A stretch of DNA of 6,127 nt, taken from assembly GCA_013151655.1 (NCBI GenBank), contig JAADHX010000246.1, positions 1 to 6,127 on the forward strand, in the 5' to 3' direction. Position 1 is the first letter of the stretch. Each line of letters opens with the position of its first letter. The DNA is from Actinomycetota bacterium. GTDB taxonomy: Bacteria; Actinomycetota; Acidimicrobiia; Acidimicrobiales; Poriferisodalaceae. The translations under genes and the position numbers were made by a program. Positions 1 through 5,274 of this stretch are shown one piece after another. The notes beneath the pieces were generated by a model that saw only the letters and a program-made list of their open reading frames with translations, was not told the origin of the DNA and did no database searches.

Positions 1-347
1 TGACGCGTTTGGGTTTGGCGTCCAACAGCATCACGATCATCGGACTGCTGACCGCGTTGCTCTTTGGCGGTCGCTACGTCAGCCTTCTTGGCTATCTCAT
101 GGTCGGGGTTGGCATCGCAACAATGTTGCCTCGTCTTTATGACTCCGCAGCAAGATCTGGCTCGCGTCGAGGCGCGGGTTTGGGGGCTCTGACTGCGGGA
201 ATGCGAATTGGGAGTTTGATTGTTCCGGCCGCGGTTGGCAGGCTCGCCGAGTCCGGGTTGGGCGTCGGAGGTGCCGTTGCTGTGGTGTCTCTGCCAGCCG
301 CAGTCGGATTTGTCATGGTCAGCAGGATCCTTCGCGATGATTCCTGA
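1..347 (+). CDS. MFS transporter, C-terminal fragment (5' end outside window)
   Basis: This is the last 114 codons of a gene whose start lies before the window; the reading frame begins at base 3 and ends at TGA 345-347. The visible part is strongly hydrophobic and reads as about four transmembrane helices, with small and Gly-rich residues in the membrane spans. A short basic cytoplasmic loop (SGSRRGAG) separates the second and third helices. This pattern, including a 'GxGxATMxPxxxxSA' helix followed by 'AGxxALTAGMRIGSLIVPAAVGRLAE', is typical of helices 9-12 in the C-terminal half of major facilitator superfamily permeases. A TTG near base 9 is an internal leucine codon, not a start. The substrate cannot be read from this fragment. 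The gene is convergent with the monooxygenase gene and only 21 bases separate the two stops, so it is probably a separate transcription unit. Family call is fairly secure; function is unknown. Confidence 0.75.
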   Translation, partial: TRLGLASNSITIIGLLTALLFGGRYVSLLGYLMVGVGIATMLPRLYDSAARSGSRRGAGLGALTAGMRIGSLIVPAAVGRLAESGLGVGGAVAVVSLPAAVGFVMVSRILRDDS

Positions 348-368
348 TGCTGTAGTCGTCGCTGCTAG

Positions 369-1439
369 TTAGAACTCCGGTTTGAGTGGCCCGTGTTCGA
401 TCCGCGGCAACACATACCGTGCGGCCAGGTCGCATTCGTCGATGTGTGTGTACCCCGACAATATGAACGCATCGATACCGACCTCGCGGTAGGCGTTGAG
501 TTTGGCGACGACCTGATCAGGGTCACCGACAATGGCGGCGCCAGCACCGCTGCGAGCTCGGCCGACACCGGTCCAGAGGTTCGGCTCGGCATAACCATCG
601 TCGCCGGCGGCGTTGCGTAGGTCGTTCTGACGCGACACGCCGACCGAAGCAGTATCGAGCGACTTGTTCTTGATGGTCTCGCCGGTCGTATCGTCCAGCT
701 TGGAAACCAGGCGGTCGGCCGCGGCCCTCGCTTCTGACTCGGTCTCGCGAACGATCAGGTGCGCCCGTAGTCCGTACCGGAGCGTACGGCCATAAGACTC
801 GGCTCGTCGGCCCATGTCGGTCACGGTCTCACCGACTGAGGCGACGGTGTCGGGCCACGTCAAGAACACGTCTGCTGCTTTGGCCGCGGTCTCTTTGGCC
901 GCGGCGGAGAAACCGCCGAAGTAGATCGGAGGACACTTTGCGTTCGTCGTCCTGATACGCGGCGGATCGAGCTGAAGGTCGACGAAATCGCCGTGGTAGT
1001 CGATCGATTCACCGTCGAGCAGTTGCCTGAGAACCACCATGTGCTCGAGCGTGCGTTGGTATCGAGCGGCCGAATCGAGAACTTGGCCTGGCAGATCGCT
1101 CGATATTGCGTTGATCGTGAGCCGACCACCACACATCTGGTCGATGGTTGCCAGTTGTTTGGCCAGCTGCGGCAGCCACACCTCGCCCATTCGCACCGCT
1201 AGTAGCAAGTGGATGTGTTTTGTCTGAGTGGCTATGGCAGCAGCAAAGGCAATCGGGTCGATGCCGAGTTCGTAGCCAGAGGGCAACAAGATGTTGTCGA
1301 ACCCATTTCGGTCTGCTGTCTGGACGATGTCTCGGCAGTGCTCCCAGGAACTCGCCAACGCCGGGTCTGGGACTCCCAGATACTCGTAGTCATCGTCGCA
1401 CAGAGCCGAGAACCAACTGATCTCTGGTCTCGTAGTCAT
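369..1439 (-). CDS. SsuD-family LLM-class flavin-dependent (alkanesulfonate-type) monooxygenase
   Basis: A 356-residue luciferase-like TIM-barrel enzyme. Family members use FMNH2 supplied by a separate flavin reductase, plus O2, to oxidize a substrate, classically cleaving the C-S bond of a sulfonate to give an aldehyde and sulfite. Signature stretches match E. coli SsuD as I remember it: 'CPPIYFGG' (169-176), 'FLTWPD' (192-197), 'LRAHLIVRETESEA' (224-237), 'PNLWTGVGRARSGAG' (286-300), 'VGDPDQV' (304-310) and 'FILSGYTH' (325-332). The sulfonate- and flavin-site residues of SsuD appear kept as Trp195, Arg225, His227, Arg296 and Tyr330. The loop that carries Cys54 in SsuD reads 'LPSGYELG' here and has no cysteine. 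The start ATG lies 18 bases after the aldo-keto reductase stop with no clear Shine-Dalgarno, suggesting co-transcription and translational coupling. In this context it resembles the sulfoquinovose monooxygenase SmoC, but the substrate is inferred. Confidence 0.93.
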   Translation of the reverse strand: MTTRPEISWFSALCDDDYEYLGVPDPALASSWEHCRDIVQTADRNGFDNILLPSGYELGIDPIAFAAAIATQTKHIHLLLAVRMGEVWLPQLAKQLATIDQMCGGRLTINAISSDLPGQVLDSAARYQRTLEHMVVLRQLLDGESIDYHGDFVDLQLDPPRIRTTNAKCPPIYFGGFSAAAKETAAKAADVFLTWPDTVASVGETVTDMGRRAESYGRTLRYGLRAHLIVRETESEARAAADRLVSKLDDTTGETIKNKSLDTASVGVSRQNDLRNAAGDDGYAEPNLWTGVGRARSGAGAAIVGDPDQVVAKLNAYREVGIDAFILSGYTHIDECDLAARYVLPRIEHGPLKPEF

Positions 1440-1457
1440 GTGCCGATCATGCCACCA

Positions 1458-2369
1458 CTAGGGGAGTGGTGCCCCTTCGGAAGCAGCAACGATGTCGTAC
1501 ACGTCGGTTCGGTCGAGGGTAACGCCGAGCGCAGCCAACGAACCCGTGATTCGCGTCGGAGTCTGGGTGCCAACGATGCACACCGGCCGCGAAGGATGCG
1601 CGAGCACGAACGCCAGAGCGATGATCGAGCGATCGACCTCTTCGCGTTCCGCTAGCCGGTCGAGTACAGCCAAGAGATCGGGCGACACGTCAACTCCAGT
1701 CGCTAATCGTCCTCCGGCTAAGGGCGCCCAAGCCATTGGAACAAGTCCGTGTTCCATGGCGTGATCGAAGGTGCCATCGCGAATGGGTGTCGTAACGGCG
1801 GCCGAGAACTCCGGCTGGTTGGTCGCAACCGCGAAAGGCAGATGAGCCTGTAGGGCTGCGACCTGGGCTGGCGTGTGGTTCGACACCCCGACCTCCCGAA
1901 TCTTGCCTTCGCTGCGCAGTGCTGTGAGCGTTACGGCTACGTCCGCCGGATGAGCAAACATGTCGGGCCGGTGGATCTGGTACAGATCGATCACGTCGAC
2001 ACCGAGACGCCGCAGCGATTCCTCGCAGGCGCGCCGTAAACCCTCTGGGCTTGAGTCGTATGGCACGGGCGGTTTGATCCCGCCTTTAGTAGCCAGCACC
2101 ATCTGGTCTCGCAACGCGGGCGCCTGGGCCAGAACCATGCCGAGTAGATCTTCTACAGTTCCGAACCCGCTTCCGCCCCAATCGAAGCCATAGACGTCTG
2201 CCGTGTCGATCAGGTTCATCCCCGCGTCGAGCGCGGCCTCGATGATGGCCTGAGCCTTGTTCACGTCTGGAGTAGTGAAACGCCACAAGCCATACGAGAA
2301 CGGCCCGACTACAAATTTACTTTCGCCGATCGTTCGGCTGGATCCATCGACCAGAGTTGTCGTCACCAT
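1458..2369 (-). CDS. Aldo-keto reductase (YdhF-like)
   Basis: A 303-residue NAD(P)H-dependent carbonyl reductase with the (beta/alpha)8 AKR fold. The catalytic tetrad is complete: Asp55 and Tyr60 in 'NLIDTADVYG', Lys95 in 'VLATKGG', and His133 in 'LYQIHRPD'. Nicotinamide contacts are visible at Asn164 ('GVSNHTPAQ') and Gln185 ('ATNQPEFS'). The adenosine-phosphate loop is 'CIVGTQTPTRI' (264-274), suggesting NADPH use. The stretches 'LPFAVATNQ', 'DGTFDHA' and 'PMAWAPLAGGRL' are closest to E. coli YdhF among AKRs I remember, and the length is typical. It is the first gene of the minus-strand operon with the SsuD-like gene. Aldehyde reduction directly after oxidative desulfonation is the job of SmoB in sulfo-SMO clusters, so reduction of 6-oxo-glucose to glucose is a reasonable but unproven role. 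The start is ambiguous by one codon: the Shine-Dalgarno lies only 2 bases from ATG 2369 but 5 bases from the in-frame GTG at codon 2. Confidence 0.94.
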   Translation of the reverse strand: MVTTTLVDGSSRTIGESKFVVGPFSYGLWRFTTPDVNKAQAIIEAALDAGMNLIDTADVYGFDWGGSGFGTVEDLLGMVLAQAPALRDQMVLATKGGIKPPVPYDSSPEGLRRACEESLRRLGVDVIDLYQIHRPDMFAHPADVAVTLTALRSEGKIREVGVSNHTPAQVAALQAHLPFAVATNQPEFSAAVTTPIRDGTFDHAMEHGLVPMAWAPLAGGRLATGVDVSPDLLAVLDRLAEREEVDRSIIALAFVLAHPSRPVCIVGTQTPTRITGSLAALGVTLDRTDVYDIVAASEGAPLP

Positions 2370-2371
2370 GG

Positions 2372-2378
2372 CCTCCTC
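2372..2378 (-). promoter_or_regulatory. Shine-Dalgarno of the aldo-keto reductase gene
   Basis: On the minus strand this reads GAGGAGG, a near-perfect anti-16S match. Spacing is 2 bases to ATG (2367-2369) and 5 bases to the GTG that is the second codon (2364-2366). The GTG has the better spacing, so the true protein may begin one residue later. Confidence 0.7.
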
Positions 2379-2397
2379 GGTGTGTCTTCGTGTTTGG

Positions 2398-2411
2398 TGT
2401 TAGCGCTGTCT
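2398..2411. promoter_or_regulatory. Candidate LacI-family operator in the divergent control region
   Basis: TGTTAGCGCTGTCT carries the perfect central palindrome AGCGCT, with CG at the centre. Its left half, TGTTAGC, looks like a LacI-family half-site; the right half matches the mirror image only partly (4 of 7 pairs). It lies in the 55-base gap between the divergent aldo-keto reductase and Gfo/Idh genes and abuts the proposed -10 element, where a repressor would block initiation. LacI-type regulators commonly control actinobacterial sugar-uptake genes. No regulator gene is visible in the window. Confidence 0.3.
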
Positions 2412-2416
2412 AGAGT
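2411..2416 (+). promoter_or_regulatory. Candidate -10 element for leaderless transcription of the Gfo/Idh gene
   Basis: TAGAGT fits the TANNNT consensus of actinobacterial -10 elements and ends 8 bases before ATG 2425. There is no convincing Shine-Dalgarno before that ATG (the upstream bases are GTCGCACACC). The spacing would place the transcription start at or within a base or two of the A of the ATG, as in leaderless mRNAs common in Actinomycetota. No good -35 box is visible. Confidence 0.4.
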
Positions 2417-2424
2417 CGCACACC

Positions 2425-3492
2425 ATGGACGAGCTTCGCTACGGCATCATTGGTACGGGCATGATGGGCGTCGAGCACATCGAGAATATCAACGCACTCG
2501 ATGGTGCCCGCGTTGTAGCCATCGCCGACCCGGCCGAGTCTTCGCTCGGTGCTGGCCGAGCCGCAGCAGAGAACTCGGTATCAGCCTTCAGCGACTACCG
2601 CTCTCTGCTCGATGATGGCGGGTGTGACGCGGTAGTCGTGGCGTCGCCGAACATGACCCACATCGACGTTCTCAGAAATGTGCTTGCGACCGATCTGGCT
2701 GTGCTGGTCGAGAAACCAATGTGTACCACCGTCGAAGATTGCCACGCCGTTGTTGAGATGGCTCAAGCTCGGCAGGCCTTGGTCTGGGTTGGCCTCGAAT
2801 ACCGCTACATGCCACCGGTAGCCCGACTCATCGAACGACTCGCACAAGGCGTTGCAGGCAACATTCACATGGTGGCCATCCGGGAGCATCGCTTCCCGTT
2901 CCTTCCCAAGGTTGATGACTGGAATCGGTTCAACCGAAACACAGGTGGAACCCTGGTCGAGAAGTGTTGCCACTTCTTCGATCTCATGAGCTTCATTGCT
3001 GGGTCAAAGGCAACCCGAGTGATGGCCAGCGGAGGCCAGAGCGTGAATCATCTCGACGAGTCCTACGGCGGCCATCAAAGCGACATTCTCGACAACGCGT
3101 TCGTAGTCGTAGAACACGAGAATGGGGTTCGCGGAATGCTCGATTTGTGCATGTTTGCCGAAGCCACTCACAACCAGGAAGAGATCTCGGTGGTGGGCGA
3201 CAAGGCGAAACTCGAGATATTGATGCCCGAAAATGTGATCCGTGTCGGGCGGCGAGGCGACCACAACATCGGCCGCGTAGCCATCGATCAGGTCATCGAC
3301 GCCACGATCCCATACGCCGGCTACCACTACGGTTCTAGCTATATCGAACATCGAAAGTTCGCCGACGCGGTACGCGACGGTGGCGAGCCTGAGGTGACGG
3401 CGATGGATGGCCTGCTATCGGTTGCTACCGGCGTGGCGGCTCACATCAGTATCGAACAACAACGGCCCGTGCTCTTGTCCGAGGTCCTTTAG
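2425..3492 (+). CDS. Gfo/Idh/MocA-family NAD(P)-dependent oxidoreductase (possible NAD+-dependent glycosidase)
   Basis: A 355-residue enzyme with an N-terminal Rossmann fold (about 1-120) and a C-terminal Gfo/Idh alpha/beta domain (about 125-355). The dinucleotide loop is GxGxxG at Gly10, Gly12 and Gly15; Asp35 in 'AIADPAE' ends beta-2 and suggests an NAD preference. The family's catalytic 'EKP' is Glu96-Lys97-Pro98. The second catalytic motif reads 'GGTLVEKCCHFFDLM' (174-188): His183 and Asp186 are kept, but the position that is Asp172 in B. subtilis inositol dehydrogenase is Glu179 here. Members oxidize sugars or inositols, and some families instead use transient oxidation to cleave glycosides. 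It is divergent from the aldo-keto reductase and 170 bases upstream of the sugar-binding lipoprotein, so a sugar or glycoside substrate is likely. An NAD+-dependent sulfoquinovosidase (SqgA, GH188) is one possibility; a plain sugar dehydrogenase is the main alternative. The start lacks a Shine-Dalgarno and is probably leaderless. Confidence 0.93.
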   Translation: MDELRYGIIGTGMMGVEHIENINALDGARVVAIADPAESSLGAGRAAAENSVSAFSDYRSLLDDGGCDAVVVASPNMTHIDVLRNVLATDLAVLVEKPMCTTVEDCHAVVEMAQARQALVWVGLEYRYMPPVARLIERLAQGVAGNIHMVAIREHRFPFLPKVDDWNRFNRNTGGTLVEKCCHFFDLMSFIAGSKATRVMASGGQSVNHLDESYGGHQSDILDNAFVVVEHENGVRGMLDLCMFAEATHNQEEISVVGDKAKLEILMPENVIRVGRRGDHNIGRVAIDQVIDATIPYAGYHYGSSYIEHRKFADAVRDGGEPEVTAMDGLLSVATGVAAHISIEQQRPVLLSEVL

Positions 3493-3505
3493 GCGTCGAA
3501 AGTGT

Positions 3506-3531
3506 CAACACCCTCGAAGATGTTGTCGAGG
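3506..3531. repeat. Two interlocking short inverted repeats after the Gfo/Idh gene
   Basis: CAACA (3506-3510) is complementary to TGTTG (3521-3525), and CCTCGA (3512-3517) to TCGAGG (3526-3531). The arms alternate, so both stems together would form an H-type pseudoknot; singly, they are weak 5- and 6-bp hairpins. There is no T-tract, so this is not a classical terminator. It begins 14 bases after the stop codon. Confidence 0.3.
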
Positions 3532-3597
3532 CGAGTCGTTCGGATGCACGCGCACTCCCGTAGGAGTAGTGTCGCCTGGGACTTGGTGCTGAGCCGG

Positions 3598-3613
3598 AGG
3601 TCAGGGTTGACCT
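3598..3613. promoter_or_regulatory. Perfect inverted repeat upstream of the sugar-binding lipoprotein gene (candidate operator)
   Basis: AGGTCA-GGGT-TGACCT is a perfect 6-bp inverted repeat with a 4-bp spacer. An overlapping second symmetry, TCAGG-GTTGA-CCTGA (3601-3615), shares the site. It ends 49 bases before the lipoprotein start codon, where a repressor or activator site would be expected. The right arm includes TTGACC, a fair -35 box, but no matching -10 follows at normal spacing. The cognate regulator is unknown. Confidence 0.4.
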
Positions 3614-3647
3614 GATGTTGGTCGCAGCGCCGGGAAGAAACGTCTAC

Positions 3648-3655
3648 AGGGAGGG
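3648..3655 (+). promoter_or_regulatory. Shine-Dalgarno of the sugar-binding lipoprotein gene
   Basis: AGGGAGGG lies 7 bases before ATG 3663. It fixes the start there rather than at the in-frame ATG 3615, which would add 16 residues in front of an otherwise normal lipoprotein signal. Confidence 0.85.
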
Positions 3656-3662
3656 AATCCTT

Positions 3663-5159
3663 ATGAAGAAAAGATGGGTAAAGATAGTCGCGGCATTGTT
3701 CGCGTTCTCGTTGATTGCCGCGGCATGCGGCGACAGCGACGGTGACGGTGGCGCCGCAAACGATTCAAGTCTCGCTGATGCCGAGGCTGCTCAAGCTAAC
3801 GCCGAAGCTGCTCTGGCCGCTGCCGAGTCTGCTCAGGCTGCCGCCGAGGCCGAAGTCGAAGCTGCGCAATCCGCGCAGGCTGACGCCGAGTCCGCCCAGG
3901 CCGACGCCGAAGCTATGGCTTCGGATCCTGGCGAGCCAGCACTCGAATTCGCCGGCGAAGTGGTCCGAGTTACCGGACCCGAGCGTTCCCCAGAAGAGTG
4001 GGGTTCGTTGCAAGCAGCGTTCGACGAGTTCGCCGCCGGAACCGGGATGCAGATCATCTACACCGGTTCGGCCGACTGGGAAGCTGAGATCAACGTTCAG
4101 ATCGCGGCTGGTAACCCACCCGACATCTCGATCTTCCCTCAACCGGGCAAGCTCGCCGATTTCGCGCGTGACGACCTCGTCCTAGCAGTTCCCGACGATG
4201 TGATGGCGGGCGTTTCAGAGAACTGGAACGACGCGGCACTGGGCTTCGGTCTTGTCGACGGCACCCAGTTCGGTGTTCCAAACAAGAACGACCTGAAGTC
4301 CTTGGTTTGGTACAAGCCTGAGGTCTTCTCAGCGGGCGGCTACGACGTGCCAGTTACCTGGGACGAGCTGTTGGCACTAACCGACACGATGATCGCCGAC
4401 GGCGTCACGCCGTGGTGTATTGGCATCGAGTCAGGCCAAGCAACCGGTTGGACATTCACCGACTGGACAGAAGATCTGCTCCTTCGCTTCGAGGGTCCCG
4501 AGGTCTACGACCAGTGGGTTACCAACGAGGTGAAGTTCGCCGATGAGCGCGTAGTTGCGGTCTTCGATGCGATTCTGAGCCTTTGGAACACTGAAGGCGC
4601 TGTGTTTGCTGGTGGAGGTTCCATTAGCAGCACCCACTTCGCATCAGATCCAGCCGAGGGCCTAGCGGCCGACGATTGTGCCATGGTTCGCCAGGCGTCG
4701 TTCTTCTCGGGCTTCTTGCCAGAGGGCAGCTCAGATGCCATCGACGTGTTCTACTTCCCGTCGATCGATGAGAACCAGCCAGTGCTCGGCGCTGGCACCC
4801 TCGCAGGTGCCTTTGCTGACAGCCCCGCAGTGTGGGCCGTAATGGAGTACATGGGTTCGCCTGAGTACGCCAACATTCGTCAGGTATTCCAGCAGGATGC
4901 CAAGGGCGGCGCAGGCGCATTGTCTGGCTTCAACACGGCAAACCTCAACGTCGACCGCGAACTCTGGGCTCCGCTCGAGCAGTCGTTTATCGACATTCTT
5001 CAGAATGCAGCTGTGTTCCGCTTCGACGGATCAGACCTGATGCCAGCCGATGTTGGTGCTGGCACGTTCTGGACCGAGGCAACAGCAATGGTCAATGGCG
5101 AGAAGGACTCGAGTGCCGCTGCGGCCGCAATCGATGCCAGCTGGCCAGAAGACTCATAA
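3663..5159 (+). CDS. AglE-family (alpha-glucoside type) ABC transporter substrate-binding lipoprotein with Ala-rich heptad stalk
   Basis: A 498-residue extracytoplasmic binding protein for a sugar ABC importer. Residues 1-22 form a lipoprotein signal: basic MKKRWVK, a hydrophobic core, and lipobox Ala-Ala-Ala-Cys with Cys22 as the lipidated residue. A Gly/Asp-rich spacer follows, then seven uninterrupted heptads of Ala/Glu/Gln (40-88). The ligand-binding domain spans about 97-498. It matches AglE throughout: 'FPQPG' (158-162), 'SLVWYKPE' (213-220), 'TPWCIG' (249-254), 'TGWTFTDWTEDLLLR' (261-275), 'QASFFSGFLPEG' (344-355), 'FRFDGSDLMP' (452-461) and 'GAGTFW' (465-470). Cys252 and Cys339 fall where AglE also has cysteines and may form a disulfide. 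AglE homologues bind alpha-glucosides such as sucrose, maltose and trehalose. Given the neighbours, an alpha-linked sulfoquinovoside such as sulfoquinovosyl glycerol is a plausible ligand, but a plain alpha-glucoside cannot be excluded. The following gene starts 115 bases on, beyond a strong hairpin. Confidence 0.93.
   Translation: MKKRWVKIVAALFAFSLIAAACGDSDGDGGAANDSSLADAEAAQANAEAALAAAESAQAAAEAEVEAAQSAQADAESAQADAEAMASDPGEPALEFAGEVVRVTGPERSPEEWGSLQAAFDEFAAGTGMQIIYTGSADWEAEINVQIAAGNPPDISIFPQPGKLADFARDDLVLAVPDDVMAGVSENWNDAALGFGLVDGTQFGVPNKNDLKSLVWYKPEVFSAGGYDVPVTWDELLALTDTMIADGVTPWCIGIESGQATGWTFTDWTEDLLLRFEGPEVYDQWVTNEVKFADERVVAVFDAILSLWNTEGAVFAGGGSISSTHFASDPAEGLAADDCAMVRQASFFSGFLPEGSSDAIDVFYFPSIDENQPVLGAGTLAGAFADSPAVWAVMEYMGSPEYANIRQVFQQDAKGGAGALSGFNTANLNVDRELWAPLEQSFIDILQNAAVFRFDGSDLMPADVGAGTFWTEATAMVNGEKDSSAAAAAIDASWPEDS
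3780..3926 (+). repeat. Seven tandem 21-bp (heptad) repeats encoding an alanine coiled-coil stalk
   Basis: Residues 40-88 of the lipoprotein fall into seven consecutive heptads without a break: AEAAQAN, AEAALAA, AESAQAA, AEAEVEA, AQSAQAD, AESAQAD, AEAMASD. The first position is always Ala and the second is Glu in six of seven; the fourth is Ala in five. The fifth is Gln in four, otherwise Leu, Val or Ala. Small residues at positions 1 and 4 suit a tightly packed 'Alacoil' helix bundle. The DNA copies differ at synonymous sites, so this is an old, selected repeat rather than a fresh tandem duplication. Confidence 0.85.
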
Positions 5160-5191
5160 GTAATCCAAGCTGCCTAGCTGGTAGCTAACGC

Positions 5192-5231
5192 TGGCGGTCG
5201 CTCCTGGGGGCGACTCTCGGAGCGACCGCCA
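5192..5231 (+). terminator. Strong intercistronic hairpin without T-tract (attenuator or mRNA-stabilizing element)
   Basis: TGGCGGTCGCTCC (5192-5204) pairs perfectly with GGAGCGACCGCCA (5219-5231), giving a 13-bp GC-rich stem and a 14-base loop. It starts 32 bases after the lipoprotein stop and ends 43 bases before the membrane-protein start. CTGTGAATAT follows, so there is no run of T. Hairpins between a binding-protein gene and its permease genes often protect the upstream mRNA or partly stop transcription, raising binding-protein output. A smaller competing hairpin is possible: GTCGC (5197-5201) with GCGAC (5210-5214). Confidence 0.7.
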
Positions 5232-5258
5232 CTGTGAATATCCGACAGACAACGATTC

Positions 5259-5264
5259 AGGGGG
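5259..5264 (+). promoter_or_regulatory. Shine-Dalgarno of the membrane-protein gene
   Basis: AGGGGG lies 10 bases before GTG 5275. No other in-frame start occurs between here and the hairpin, so it supports the GTG start. Confidence 0.6.
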
Positions 5265-5274
5265 AATCAGCGCA

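Noticed and set aside
348..368. Bidirectional terminator between the convergent MFS and monooxygenase genes
   Set aside because: The gap is 21 bases and contains no inverted repeat long enough to form a stem.
1209..1655. 148-codon plus-strand frame across the junction of the two minus-strand genes
   Set aside because: It overlaps both well-supported enzymes, and its translation has no recognizable motif or ribosome site.
3554..3567. Small palindrome ACTCC-CGTA-GGAGT
   Set aside because: A 5-bp stem in a GC-rich intergenic stretch is within chance expectation; it has no partner features.
3567..3572. TAGTGT as a -10 element for a promoter of the lipoprotein gene
   Set aside because: It fits TANNNT, but no -35-like hexamer lies at normal spacing, and such matches are frequent by chance.
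3615..3662. In-frame ATG 3615 as start of the binding lipoprotein
   Set aside because: It lacks a Shine-Dalgarno and adds 16 residues ahead of a complete lipoprotein signal, whereas ATG 3663 has AGGGAGGG at 7 bases.
3765..4185. Long open frames on both strands over the heptad repeat
   Set aside because: They are by-products of the 21-bp repetitive, GC-rich composition; the lipoprotein frame has the signal peptide, family motifs and ribosome site.
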